From: Candidatus Saccharimonadota bacterium
GTDB taxonomy: Bacteria > Patescibacteriota > Saccharimonadia > Saccharimonadales > Saccharimonadaceae
Assembly (NCBI GenBank): GCA_024699125.1
Contig: JAILQE010000004.1
Coordinates: forward strand, 1-64,000
Direction: 5' to 3'
Length of the DNA stretch: 64,000 nt
Shown: in pieces, positions 38,956 through 49,261 of the stretch
Layout: every line of letters begins with the position of its first letter
Numbering within the stretch: position 1 is the stretch's first letter
Notes under the pieces: model-generated
The model's database searches: none
Seen by the model: only the letters and a program-made list of their open reading frames with translations
What the model was told of the DNA's origin: nothing
Made by a program: the position numbers and the translations under genes

Positions 38956-41629
38956 TCTTCACATTCTTTTCTTTGCCGGTTACCGTATAACCCGTAATCT
39001 CACCGTTAGCTGCGATAGAAATTGCAGAATAATCGGTGCCATCAACTGTTAAAGTATAACCCTTAATTGCCTGGCTACCTTTTACAATCGTGGCATAGAA
39101 TTTGCCACCAGAACTTGAAATAGATACAGCCGGAGCTACGTAATCACAAGTATCCGATACTTCATGATTATAAGGCGCATCAACCTTGAAAGTCTCTTTC
39201 TTAGATACAGGGTCAACCACCTTTGTCACTTCGATTTCAATCTTAAAAGCGGCCGGAGTACATTCAGCGGCAAGCAATTTATTGTACTTGTTAAACGTCT
39301 TGGTTTCCTTAGAAACGCCAGAGTTTTTATCAGCATTGTACCAGCTTGGCCAAATATCAGTGATACCATTTACTGTCAAAGTCTTGATACCGGCTGGAAC
39401 TGCTGGTTGGTCGCCATAGTGCCACTTACCATCTGGTTCGTAGACTTCCTTATGAACACGTTCCATGTAAGTACCAGCTGTCTTAGCTGCAACTTCGTGC
39501 GTACTACTCGCGATGCCAGAACCATCGTGGTTACCGTTCCAAACGAAGGTAGAGATGGCAGTAGAGAAGCTCTCCATCATAGAGTCCTTGGTCACATTGG
39601 AGCTAGCAGTAGTGGTAGTACCAGTTTTAGTACCGGTCCATACGCCAGGTACCACGAAACCCGAACCGTTCCATGGGCGAGCGCCGCGATCGCCTAAGAC
39701 ATTCATGAGAAGGTAGGCAATTTGTGGGTCGATTACTTGGGTGGCTGGAGCATCTTGCCATGATTCGATAATGTCACCAGAAGAGTTTTTAACTTCAAGA
39801 ACATAGGCAATGTCTTTATAGGCGCCGCCACGTACAAGGGAAGCATAGGCGTTGGCGTGCTCAACCATCTTTACGCCACAACCTGAACCAATTGCGATCG
39901 AAAGGCCATAGGTGGCTTCAGTGTCTGCACAATAAGCCTTGTCACCAAGAGCATGAGCAATCTCGAGTGAGTTCCCGATGCCATTAATATATAGAGCTTT
40001 TACAGCTGCAATATTGAGGGAATTACCGAGTGAACGACGAATCGTAATATCACCAGCAAAAGTCCTAGAATAGTTAGCAAGTGAACAAGCGCCTCTATAA
40101 CCAGCACAATAAATCGAGTCAATGTTTTCATCACGAAGAATTGTACCAGGGCCATAGTTAATACCTTCACGTTGCATAAAGAGTGGAGCGTAATCAAGAA
40201 TTGGCTTGATCGTAGAGCCTGGCTCAATTGATGAGTCTACCGTTACGTTTTGCTCACCATAGGTTGGGTTATTGAAATCAATCGAACCGACCATCGCAAT
40301 CACTTGGGCGGTTTCAACATCCAACGAAACGAGAGCGAGGTTATCGCTGCGGTTCATGTAAGTAATACCGGCGCCAACAGCAATTGCGTCTTCAGCGATC
40401 TTTTGAGCACGCGTATCGAGCGTGGTAGTAATTGTCCAACCACCAGCGCGCATCGTTGAGATACCGTATTTTTCCTCGAGCTGTTTGCGCACTTCAAGCA
40501 CAAAATGAGGAGCAATCATATCAGAATATTGGCTAGCTTCTGGTTTAATCGTGTCAAGAATTGGCACTTCCTTAGCCTCATCAGCTTTCTCTTGGCTGAT
40601 GTAGCCCATTTGAGCCATCACGTCGAGAGTTTTGTGTTGACGCTCAAGCAAGGCTTCGTTACCGTAAGTATTGTATGGGTTAAGCACACCTGGGTTGTTT
40701 GGAATTGAAGCAAGAAGCGCAGATTCAGCCAAAGTCAAATCTTTAGCAGACTTGCCAAAGTAGGTTTGTGCAGCAGACTCTACACCGTTACGGCGACCAC
40801 CATAAGGCGACTGGTTGAGATACATAGTAATAATCTGCTCTTTATCATACATACGCTCAAGCTCAATTGAAAGAATCAACTCTTTGATTTTACGAGCAAG
40901 ACCACCACGGCTTTCACTTGCGGCTTCATCCGAGAAGTAAACCTGCTTGATAAGCTGCTGAGTCAGTGTAGAACCGCCTTGCACGCCGCTACCAGAAAGA
41001 GTAGAAAAGGTTGCACGGATTAAGGCGAGAAAATCAACGCCAGCGTGATTATAGAAGTTTCTATCCTCGATAGCCACAGTTGCCCAGCGCATATAATCGC
41101 TAATCTCGGAACCGTCAACCACGAGACGATAATCTTCGCTACCAGTATCTTTCCAGAGCACAACACCGTTGCGGTCGAGATAAGTGTTAACTGTTTCAGA
41201 AATAGTCATCTCATCGAGGCGGATTTCATCAAGATCTTTCTTGTAATACAAGAATAGACCACCGATAAAGATAACGAGAAGTAGAAAACAAGCCGCAAAA
41301 AACTTTAGAATGGCTTTTTGGCCACGCCAAGAAAACCACCATTTAAATACACGTTTTGGATGGAGTCTAGCAAAGAAGCGTTTGACCGGTTCTTTAGGGA
41401 GAGATGCCAAATCCTCGGCCTTGCGACGTGCCTCGGCGTCTTTCTTTGCTTTGTGTCTATAAACTAGACTAGAATAAAGACCTTTTTTGCTCCCGGTTTT
41501 CTTCTCTTTAGGAGCGCTTGTCTTTTTCTCAGCTTTAACCTTGCTCAGGCTAAGCTTGTCCTGCTTTTTATCAGTTTTTTTAGCGTCTTTTTTAGACGGC
41601 AAAATAACTTCCGACTTTTTTCTACTCAT
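38810..41629 (-). CDS. Class A penicillin-binding protein (PBP1A-type transglycosylase/transpeptidase)
   Basis: Single TM, AIEDRNFYNHAGVDFLALIRA, QGGSTLTQQLIKQ, SSIEPGSTIKPILDYAP (SxxK), KTGTTT; charged C-terminal tail. Confidence 0.95.
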   Translation of the reverse strand: MSRKKSEVILPSKKDAKKTDKKQDKLSLSKVKAEKKTSAPKEKKTGSKKGLYSSLVYRHKAKKDAEARRKAEDLASLPKEPVKRFFARLHPKRVFKWWFSWRGQKAILKFFAACFLLLVIFIGGLFLYYKKDLDEIRLDEMTISETVNTYLDRNGVVLWKDTGSEDYRLVVDGSEISDYMRWATVAIEDRNFYNHAGVDFLALIRATFSTLSGSGVQGGSTLTQQLIKQVYFSDEAASESRGGLARKIKELILSIELERMYDKEQIITMYLNQSPYGGRRNGVESAAQTYFGKSAKDLTLAESALLASIPNNPGVLNPYNTYGNEALLERQHKTLDVMAQMGYISQEKADEAKEVPILDTIKPEASQYSDMIAPHFVLEVRKQLEEKYGISTMRAGGWTITTTLDTRAQKIAEDAIAVGAGITYMNRSDNLALVSLDVETAQVIAMVGSIDFNNPTYGEQNVTVDSSIEPGSTIKPILDYAPLFMQREGINYGPGTILRDENIDSIYCAGYRGACSLANYSRTFAGDITIRRSLGNSLNIAAVKALYINGIGNSLEIAHALGDKAYCADTEATYGLSIAIGSGCGVKMVEHANAYASLVRGGAYKDIAYVLEVKNSSGDIIESWQDAPATQVIDPQIAYLLMNVLGDRGARPWNGSGFVVPGVWTGTKTGTTTTASSNVTKDSMMESFSTAISTFVWNGNHDGSGIASSTHEVAAKTAGTYMERVHKEVYEPDGKWHYGDQPAVPAGIKTLTVNGITDIWPSWYNADKNSGVSKETKTFNKYNKLLAAECTPAAFKIEIEVTKVVDPVSKKETFKVDAPYNHEVSDTCDYVAPAVSISSSGGKFYATIVKGSQAIKGYTLTVDGTDYSAISIAANGEITGYTVTGKEKNVKITISDEYGYVADSSMTLTPVEEPEKPTEPEKSSESEDKDEQKDEKKTE

Positions 41630-41742
41630 GCACTAATTATACCATTATTATTATAATAATTAAAACTCTTGACAATCAAAACCATAAGGGTTATAATGCA
41701 AAATATACAAGGTCATATACAAAAATAAACAAGGAAATTTTT

Positions 41743-42591
41743 ATGAAAAAGAGTCTTGGCCTCAAAATTTGTGCCGGCCTTTTGGCGGTACCAATTTTAG
41801 GCACATTCTGCCGCGGCGCGTTCGCGACAACTAATAGCATTCTTAAGGTGGGTAACGAGGATATTTACACCGCAAATGGTAAAGAATCTAACAACGACGA
41901 AACCGCAACTTACGATGCTACTACCAAAACCCTCACCCTTAAGAAATATCAGGGTAAAGCAATTGATACCGATATTGCTTCTCTCACTATCAAAGTTGCT
42001 GAAGCAAGCACCATCACCGATACGGTAAAATCAATCCATTCTACTGGTAACCTTATCGTTACTGGCGAAAAACTCACCGTTTCAAATGGTATCGACACAG
42101 AAGGTGGTTTCACCCTCGATTCTGGTAATGTTGATCTTGGCGCAACTGATTTGACCGCCAAAGGCACCATCAAAATCAATGGTACCATCAAGGCCGGTTC
42201 CATCAGCCTTACCGCTGAATCCCCAGCCAAAGCCAAAATCATGTTTGACGCAAAAGCTGATGTGACTGTCTCTAAAGACATCACCGCAAATTACACCACC
42301 AAAATCACTACAAAAGGCATCGAGCTCAACAAAGTTTGTGCTAATGCTCAAATCATCAACCTTGAAGAATCTGGTAAAAGCACCGCTTCTACTACTGTAT
42401 TCTCAAGCGATGGCAAAGTTGGTGTAACCAAAGGTGTAAAAATTGCAAGCTCAGTTTGCGACACCAAGACCGACACCAAAACTAATGACAAAGAAAACCC
42501 AGACACTGCTGATAGCATCTACTTCTACGTAGCAGCTTTGGTAGCTTCGTCCGCTATCCTAGTCTACAGGCGCCGTCTTGCTAAGCATTAA
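41743..42591 (+). CDS. Secreted, probably sortase-anchored surface protein (NPDTA motif, TM, basic tail)
   Basis: Signal peptide MKKSLGLKICAGLLAVPILGTFCRGAFA; C-terminus ENPDTADSIYFYVAALVASSAILVYRRRLAKH. Confidence 0.78.
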   Translation: MKKSLGLKICAGLLAVPILGTFCRGAFATTNSILKVGNEDIYTANGKESNNDETATYDATTKTLTLKKYQGKAIDTDIASLTIKVAEASTITDTVKSIHSTGNLIVTGEKLTVSNGIDTEGGFTLDSGNVDLGATDLTAKGTIKINGTIKAGSISLTAESPAKAKIMFDAKADVTVSKDITANYTTKITTKGIELNKVCANAQIINLEESGKSTASTTVFSSDGKVGVTKGVKIASSVCDTKTDTKTNDKENPDTADSIYFYVAALVASSAILVYRRRLAKH

Positions 42592-43543
42592 TTCCTATAA
42601 ACCGGATAAAAAAGTCACGAGAGCCACTAGCTCTCGTGGCTTTTTAAAAGCCAATAACAAAAAGAAAACTACCTCAAAAAAATTCGACATTAAAAGTGAC
42701 CCACGCGTTATCATGCGCGGCATCATCTATACCTTGACCTCCGTAGTATTAATCTTTTGTATTTGTTTTTCTGCCTACAACATTATCAAATGGCGTGCCG
42801 AGAACGAACTAGCAGACGAACAAATCCGCGAGATTCAAGCCGAAACCGTAATCGTAGAGGTGGAACCCGAGCCAGAGCCAGAACCAAAGCCGGAACCAAT
42901 TGTTAAACCAAAAGAAGGAGCCGATGTAGCAATTTCCAGTACTGATCCATATTGGGAATTATCAAAAATCCCACTAATTAGCGTTGATTTAACCAGTTCA
43001 ATCGCCAAAAACCAAGACGTCGCCGGTTGGGTTCAAGTACCAGGAACCAATATTAATTACCCATTCGTACATACCAACAATAATGAGTACTATTTGCGTC
43101 ACTCTTTGAATCATACCTGGAATTCTGCTGGCTGGGTTTTTCTTGATGCCAGCAACAACACCAACCTCACAGACCAAAACCAAATTCTTTATGCACATGG
43201 TAGGCTCGATGGCTCAATGTTTGGCTCACTCGTGAATGTACTGTCAAAAAACTGGCAGGAAAAGACCGAAAATCATGTCGTCAAAATCTCCACTCGCGAT
43301 TCAAACTCACTTTGGCAAGTGTTTAGCGTTTACCGCATCCCAGTAACTAGCGATTACCTTGTCACGCATTTCGACAGCGACGAAGCCTTTGACGAATTCT
43401 TGCAAAAGATCAGCGCCCGCAGCATTTACGACTTTCAAACTAATGTTCACGCCAGCGACAAAGTCATTACACTCTCCACGTGTATAGGAACTACTGAGCG
43501 CGCCGTGTTGCACGCCAAACTCATTAAAATCGCCCAAAAATAA
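42578..43543 (+). CDS. Sortase, class B-like (start uncertain)
   Basis: TM followed by VAGWVQVPGTNINYPFVHTNNNEYYLRHS, ILYAHGRLDGSMFGSL (His), ITLSTCIGTTERAVLHAKL (Cys, Arg); track start is TTG, first ATG downstream is near 42713. Confidence 0.82.
   Translation: MLSINSYKPDKKVTRATSSRGFLKANNKKKTTSKKFDIKSDPRVIMRGIIYTLTSVVLIFCICFSAYNIIKWRAENELADEQIREIQAETVIVEVEPEPEPEPKPEPIVKPKEGADVAISSTDPYWELSKIPLISVDLTSSIAKNQDVAGWVQVPGTNINYPFVHTNNNEYYLRHSLNHTWNSAGWVFLDASNNTNLTDQNQILYAHGRLDGSMFGSLVNVLSKNWQEKTENHVVKISTRDSNSLWQVFSVYRIPVTSDYLVTHFDSDEAFDEFLQKISARSIYDFQTNVHASDKVITLSTCIGTTERAVLHAKLIKIAQK
42608..42646. terminator. Terminator-like hairpin between surface protein and sortase
   Basis: AAAAAAGTCACGAGAGCCACTAGCTCTCGTGGCTTTTT. 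Confidence 0.8.
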
Positions 43544-43566
43544 TTTAAGTATGTATAATAATTTAT

Positions 43567-45207
43567 ATGAAACGTTTGCGTTTTAAATCTGTTGTGGCTC
43601 TGGCCAATTCCAAATTATCGGTAAAATCTGCCGCCATCGTGCTAGCTAGTTCTACTTTGATTTCCGCTCTGCTCGGGCTCTTTCGCGATCGTCTTCTCAA
43701 CTCTTACTATCTTGGTACTTATCCAACCGGTATCGATGCCTACACGGCTGCCTTTACTATTCCAGACTTCATGTTTTTCATTTTGACATCCGGCGCCCTC
43801 GCCGTATCATTTATTCCGGTATTTAACCAGCGTCTGGCTAGTGGCAATAAAAAATCTGCCTGGGAACTTTCATCCAGCTTGCTTAATCTACTAGCGCTCG
43901 TTACCTTAGTGGCTAGCGTTTTAATTATGATTTTTGCTGATCCTTTGATCCGCTACATTGTAAGCCCTGGTCTCGATGAATCCGGCATGTCACTTGCCAT
44001 TAATATGACCCGCGTAATCGCCTTAAACCCATTCTTATTCTCAATTGCAACCGTTTTAACCTCAATTCAGCAAGCCGTAGGGCGCTTCGTGTTTTATGCC
44101 TTCGCGCCGGCTATTTATAATATCGGCATCATGATCGGTATCGTCTGCTTTACGGACGGCATCAATATCTTTGGAATTCAACTCTTTGAAGGCGGCATCA
44201 TGGGCGTTGCACTCGGCGTAATCCTAGGTGCCATTCTGCAATTAATCGTGTCGCTGATTGGTCTCTTTGGTCTTGGGTTTGATTATGAATTCAAAATCCG
44301 CTGGAAAAACCAAGGTTTTCGCTCGATTTTAAAACTTTTGCCAGCTCGTTCTTTGGACCAGGGAATTGATTACGTCAACTCCATCGTCAACACTAACCTT
44401 TCATCACGCATGGGGGCTGGCGCCGTACGTTCATTCAACCAGGCCTCAGCCTTGCATCAAATGCCAGTTAACTTGATCGGTGTGGCGATTTCTACCGCCT
44501 TCTTCCCGAAGCTCACCGAAGAGCTCGGCCAGGGCGACGAAGAGGAGTTTATGAATACCTTCAGGAAAGCTCTGCGCACCATCGTGTGGATTTCGCTACC
44601 GGTGGCTGTCATCGTGTTCTTTGCGCGTGGCTACGTAGTTAGCTTTGTCAGTAACATCGGCAACAACACTAGTAATGGCACTATTGCAAGCGTGCTAGGT
44701 GCACTCGTGCTCGCGATTTTTGCTCGTTCTGTATTTCATATTGCTTCACGCGGGTTCTATGCCTACCAAGACACCAAAACACCATTCATCGTCTCAATTA
44801 TCGCTATCGGGCTCACTATGCTACTTTCAGTGCTATTCTTTAAGCTCGGTTATGGCGTAGATGGGCTTGGTTTTGCCCAAAGTATCGGCGCCATCGTCGA
44901 AATTATCATTTTGCTCATAGCTTTGGAACGCCGCTCACGTCGCAAACTATTCAATAAAGCCTTCTGGAAATCATTTAGTCGCATGGCAATCGCCACCGCT
45001 ATCGCCGGCTGCGTCGCCTTCTCGCTTACCAAATTCATTCCTTTGATGGCTACCGATAACTCACTTCTCATCACGATTCCAAAATTCCTGCTCATCGCCA
45101 GCCTTTCGATTGTTTCTTATGTTATCGCCAGTTTCTTCCTCAATCTTGAAGAAGCCAAACCATTCATCAATTACATCAAACGAATCCTCTTTAAAAACCT
45201 CAAATAA
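43567..45207 (+). CDS. murJ: Lipid II flippase MurJ
   Basis: MviN-type: LGLFRDRLLNSYYLG, FTIPDFMFFILTSGALAVSFIPVF, multi-TM. Confidence 0.9.
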   Translation: MKRLRFKSVVALANSKLSVKSAAIVLASSTLISALLGLFRDRLLNSYYLGTYPTGIDAYTAAFTIPDFMFFILTSGALAVSFIPVFNQRLASGNKKSAWELSSSLLNLLALVTLVASVLIMIFADPLIRYIVSPGLDESGMSLAINMTRVIALNPFLFSIATVLTSIQQAVGRFVFYAFAPAIYNIGIMIGIVCFTDGINIFGIQLFEGGIMGVALGVILGAILQLIVSLIGLFGLGFDYEFKIRWKNQGFRSILKLLPARSLDQGIDYVNSIVNTNLSSRMGAGAVRSFNQASALHQMPVNLIGVAISTAFFPKLTEELGQGDEEEFMNTFRKALRTIVWISLPVAVIVFFARGYVVSFVSNIGNNTSNGTIASVLGALVLAIFARSVFHIASRGFYAYQDTKTPFIVSIIAIGLTMLLSVLFFKLGYGVDGLGFAQSIGAIVEIIILLIALERRSRRKLFNKAFWKSFSRMAIATAIAGCVAFSLTKFIPLMATDNSLLITIPKFLLIASLSIVSYVIASFFLNLEEAKPFINYIKRILFKNLK

Positions 45208-45224
45208 ATGGTATAATATTACGC

Positions 45225-45512
45225 ATGGAAATAACTCGCGAGGACTTAAAACATTTAGCTGACTTGTCTAATTTTTCGTTACCAGAAGAAGAAATGGACT
45301 CTTTACAGAACGACCTAGACGGCATCGTTAAATATATTTCTGAGCTCAGCGAACTTAATACGGATGGCGTAGAGCCAACCTATCAAGTTTTTGAGATGGA
45401 CAACGTTTGGCGTGATGACGAAATTAAAGCTCAGGATGCCAACCGCGAGGAATTACTGGATTTAACCGTAGAAGAAAAAGAAAATCAAATTAAAGTTCCA
45501 AAGGTGCTCTAA
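45225..45512 (+). CDS. gatC: Asp/Glu-tRNA amidotransferase subunit C
   Basis: ITREDLKHLADLSNFSLPEEE...ELNTDGVEPTYQV. Confidence 0.9.
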   Translation: MEITREDLKHLADLSNFSLPEEEMDSLQNDLDGIVKYISELSELNTDGVEPTYQVFEMDNVWRDDEIKAQDANREELLDLTVEEKENQIKVPKVL

Positions 45513-46882
45513 TGAAAATTGCTAACAAAAACGTTACCGCCACAATGCTTGTAAATGACGCCCTTAAGAAGGCTGAGTTTTTCAAGGATTACAATATCTT
45601 TACTTCGCTCTATAAAGACGCCGCTTTAAAGAAAGCCGCCGAAATCGATGAGAAGATTAAAAACGGTGAACCAGTTGGCCGCCTAGCTGGTGTACCTTTT
45701 GCCGCCAAGGATAACTTCCTCGTAAAAGACACAATCACTACCGCTTCGGCTCACATTTTGGAACCATTTAAAGCGCCAATTACTTCTACCGTAGTTGAAC
45801 AACTCGGAAAAGAAGGTGCAATCATGATCGGCAAGGTCAACCTAGACGCTTTTGCCCACGGTTCCTCTACCGAAAACTCTTACTTTGGTCCAACTCTGAA
45901 CGCTTTTGATAAAACCCGTGTAGCTGGCGGTTCATCCGGTGGCTCTGCCGTAGCCGTCGCACTTGATGTCGTAGAATTTGCTACCGGCTCCGATACCGGT
46001 GGTTCAATTCGCCAGCCAGCCTCGTTTAACGGCGTTTATGGCCTCAAACCAACCTACGGCGCCACTTCACGCTATGGCGTAGTTTCGATGGCTAGCTCGC
46101 TCGACGTTAACGGTTTCTTCACTAAAACTCCAGAAGATATGGACCTCCTCATGTCTATCTGCGCCCACCGCGATGAAAAAGATCTTACCACGTTGCCAGA
46201 TTTCTATGAAGAAACTTCAGCCAAACCAGTTAAAACCGTCGGCGTCGTCAAAGATTTTGATAATGACGCCGTAGATCCAGAAATTCGCGCCGCCCTGAAG
46301 GCAAAATGTGAAGAATTAAAGAAAAAAGGCATTGATATCATTGAGCTTGATATGCCAACCTTAAAATACGCCTTGGCCGTGTATTACATTATTCAGCCAG
46401 CCGAAGTCGCCAGCAACCTTAGCCGCTACGACGGCATTCGCTATGGCTTCCGTTCTGAGAATTCTACCAATTTGGACGATCTTTATGGCAACACTAGAAA
46501 TGAAGGCTTCATGAAAGAGAACAAGCGCCGCATTATGATCGGCAACTTCGTGTTAAGTTCTGGTTTTTATGATGCATATTTCTTGAAAGCCGCCAAAGCC
46601 CGCACACTTTTGATCGAAGAATATAAAAAAGCCTTCGAAAAATGCGACGTAATTTTGGCACCAGTTTCACCAAACCCAGCCTTTAAGCTCGGCGAAAAGG
46701 TCAACGACCCAGTCGCTATGTACATGGAAGATATTATGTCCGTTTCAATTAACCTCGCCGGCATTCCTGGCCTTGCTATTCCAGCCGGCAAAACCGAGAG
46801 CGGCCTGCCAATCGGCCTCCAGGTACTTGGCCCACGCCGCAGCGACAAAACAATCATTAAATTCGCGGAGGAGATTAAGTAA
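45512..46882 (+). CDS. gatA: Asp/Glu-tRNA amidotransferase subunit A
   Basis: AVKDN-like AAKDNFLVKDTITTASA, VAGGSSGGSAVAVALDVVEFATGSDTGGSIRQPASFNGVYGLKPTYG. Confidence 0.96.
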   Translation: MKIANKNVTATMLVNDALKKAEFFKDYNIFTSLYKDAALKKAAEIDEKIKNGEPVGRLAGVPFAAKDNFLVKDTITTASAHILEPFKAPITSTVVEQLGKEGAIMIGKVNLDAFAHGSSTENSYFGPTLNAFDKTRVAGGSSGGSAVAVALDVVEFATGSDTGGSIRQPASFNGVYGLKPTYGATSRYGVVSMASSLDVNGFFTKTPEDMDLLMSICAHRDEKDLTTLPDFYEETSAKPVKTVGVVKDFDNDAVDPEIRAALKAKCEELKKKGIDIIELDMPTLKYALAVYYIIQPAEVASNLSRYDGIRYGFRSENSTNLDDLYGNTRNEGFMKENKRRIMIGNFVLSSGFYDAYFLKAAKARTLLIEEYKKAFEKCDVILAPVSPNPAFKLGEKVNDPVAMYMEDIMSVSINLAGIPGLAIPAGKTESGLPIGLQVLGPRRSDKTIIKFAEEIK

Positions 46883-47301
46883 TGGACGGTGGCTTAATTA
46901 CTTTTATCGTGGCAATCATTATTGTGGGTGCTTTGATTTTTGTAGCAATCTTGCTCACCGGCAAGCGCAACTATCATCTTAATACTGAATTTTATCAGTC
47001 TAAATTCCTCGCGATCGAGAGCCGTTTGCAAAAAGAAAACTCAGCCAGTTACACTCTCTCGATTATTGAAGCCGACAAGCTGCTCGACAAAGCCTTGATG
47101 GAAGTAGGTCTCGCTGGCAAAACTATGGGTGACCGCCTCAAAAAATCCAACGGCCGTTTTTCAGACATTAATGCTGTGTGGCGCGTCCACAAACTTCGCA
47201 ACGCTGTCGCTCATGACGCTGATACCGAAATTACATTCGTACAGGCCAAAAATGCCATCGCGATTTATAAACAAGCCTTAAAAGATTTAGGAGCTATCTA
47301 A
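46882..47301 (+). CDS. Membrane-anchored HEPN-like small protein inserted between gatA and gatB
   Basis: N-terminal TM LITFIVAIIIVGALIFVAILL; IIEADKLLDKALMEVGLAGKTMGDRLKK...VWRVHKLRNAVAHDA with R-x4-H. Confidence 0.75.
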   Translation: MDGGLITFIVAIIIVGALIFVAILLTGKRNYHLNTEFYQSKFLAIESRLQKENSASYTLSIIEADKLLDKALMEVGLAGKTMGDRLKKSNGRFSDINAVWRVHKLRNAVAHDADTEITFVQAKNAIAIYKQALKDLGAI

Positions 47302-48719
47302 TGAAATATATTCCAACTATCGGTATTGAATGCCACGTTCAGCTCTGCACCAAAACTAAGCTCTTTTCTGAGGTAGATAACGACGCTCGCGGCAAGGAGC
47401 CAAACTCCTGCGTTTCGCCAGTTGATTACGCTTTGCCTGGTATGTTGCCACGCTTAAACGGGGAAGCAGTTAAGTTTGCTGTTCGCGCTGGCCACGCTAT
47501 GAACTGCGCCATCAACCCAAAATCTCGTTTTGATCGCAAACATTATTTTTACCCAGATTCACCAAAAGGCTACCAGATTACTCAGTTCTTCCACCCAATT
47601 ATTGGTGAAGGCTTTGTTGAACTTCCAAGCGGTACCAAAATCCGCATCGAGCACGCTCACCTTGAAGGCGACGCCGGTAAATTGACCCACTTTAGCAATT
47701 ATTCACTTGTTGATTTAAACCGCGTTGATACGCCGCTTATCGAAATTGTCTCCATGCCAGACATCCACTCGGCTGCTGACGCTCGCGATTACGCCAAAGA
47801 GTTGTGGCGCTTGATGACTTTTGCCAAGGTTACCTACGGCGACCTATATAACGGCAACATGCGCTTTGACGTAAACGTTTCGATCGCACCAGAAGGCGCC
47901 GATAAACTCGGCACCCGCACCGAAACCAAGAACCTGAACTCTTTCCGCTCAATCGAGCGCGCAGTGGAATACGAAATCAAACGCCAAACCAAATTACTTG
48001 AAGCTGGCGAAACCATCCGCCAAGAAACCCGCGGTTGGAACGACGCCACTGGCGAATCCACCCCGCAGCGCTCCAAGGAAGAGGCCAAAGACTACCGCTA
48101 TATGCCAGAGCCAGACTTACCACCGCTTAATCTTTCTGAAGAATTCATCAGTGCTGCGCTCGAAAACTTCCCAATGATGCCAAGCGACTATCGCAAGATG
48201 CTCGGCAGCATTGTTCCAGATGCCACACTCGAAGTTTTGCTCGACTACCCTAAGCTTATGGAAAAACTCAGCGAACTAAAAGAAAACACCGCAGCTTTGA
48301 AGCGCATTTCAAATCTCTTTTCTTCCGTACTTCTAGCCGAAGAGAACTTTAGCTTACTTAACGACGAGCTTCCATCCAAGCAACAATTGCTTGACCTAGC
48401 CGAAATGCTCGACAAAAACGAGCTCAGCTCTACCGGTGGTAAAGAAGTATTTATTAAATTCTTTGATCCAGAAATGCATTTTAAAGCTACCCGCGAAATT
48501 GCCAAAGAACTTGGCGTAGTCCAGGAAAACGACCTCGGCGCACTCGAAGCCATCGTAGATGCGGTCCTTGCAAAACCAGAAACTCAAAAAGCCCAGGAAG
48601 ATTATAAAAACGGGGAACAAAAGGTGATCGGCTTCCTCGTTGGTCAAGTTATGAAAGAATCCCACGGCAAAGCTAACCCATCCGCCGTACAGGAAATCTT
48701 AAGAAAGAAACTAGCTTAA
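47301..48719 (+). CDS. gatB: Asp/Glu-tRNA amidotransferase subunit B
   Basis: IGIECHVQLCTKTKLFS, RFDRKHYFYPDSPKGYQITQF, KDYRYMPEPDLPPL. Confidence 0.96.
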   Translation: MKYIPTIGIECHVQLCTKTKLFSEVDNDARGKEPNSCVSPVDYALPGMLPRLNGEAVKFAVRAGHAMNCAINPKSRFDRKHYFYPDSPKGYQITQFFHPIIGEGFVELPSGTKIRIEHAHLEGDAGKLTHFSNYSLVDLNRVDTPLIEIVSMPDIHSAADARDYAKELWRLMTFAKVTYGDLYNGNMRFDVNVSIAPEGADKLGTRTETKNLNSFRSIERAVEYEIKRQTKLLEAGETIRQETRGWNDATGESTPQRSKEEAKDYRYMPEPDLPPLNLSEEFISAALENFPMMPSDYRKMLGSIVPDATLEVLLDYPKLMEKLSELKENTAALKRISNLFSSVLLAEENFSLLNDELPSKQQLLDLAEMLDKNELSSTGGKEVFIKFFDPEMHFKATREIAKELGVVQENDLGALEAIVDAVLAKPETQKAQEDYKNGEQKVIGFLVGQVMKESHGKANPSAVQEILRKKLA

Positions 48720-49171
48720 TGCTCGTATCGATCATCCTCACACTGCTTATCGCCATGGTGCCAGTTATCGAGCTTCGTGGCGCTATTCCTTTTGGTGTCG
48801 CGCACGGTCTTGCGCCTCTGTTATCAGCAGGGCTCGCTATCATCGGCAATCTACTACCAATCCCATTTTTGCTACTTTTAGTTCCAAAAGTTTTTGACTT
48901 TTTGCGCGATAAAAAGCTCACCAAAAAAATGATCACCTGGCTTGAAGCCAAAGCCGATAAAAACAAGAAAACCGTCGACAAATACGGCTGGCTCGGGCTC
49001 ATCATCCTGGTCGCTATTCCACTTCCTGGCACTGGCGCCTGGACTGGCGCGCTCGTTTCAAGCTGTTTCAAGATGAAATTCTGGCCATCAGTTCTCGCCA
49101 TTATCATCGGCGTTTTGATCGCCGGCGCCATCGTGCTTGGCCTCACCTACGGATTCACGGCCGTTCTCTAA
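48719..49171 (+). CDS. Small multidrug export-like membrane protein
   Basis: MVPVIELRGAIPFGVAHGL, KYGWLGLIILVAIPLPGTGAWTGALVS. Confidence 0.82.
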   Translation: MLVSIILTLLIAMVPVIELRGAIPFGVAHGLAPLLSAGLAIIGNLLPIPFLLLLVPKVFDFLRDKKLTKKMITWLEAKADKNKKTVDKYGWLGLIILVAIPLPGTGAWTGALVSSCFKMKFWPSVLAIIIGVLIAGAIVLGLTYGFTAVL

Positions 49172-49261
49172 AATACCCCTACACAACTCTAAAAAAATGT
49201 GCTAAAATTAAAAGCGTCTATTTTTTAATGTAAAAATCACTAATATTAAATAAGGAAAAAT

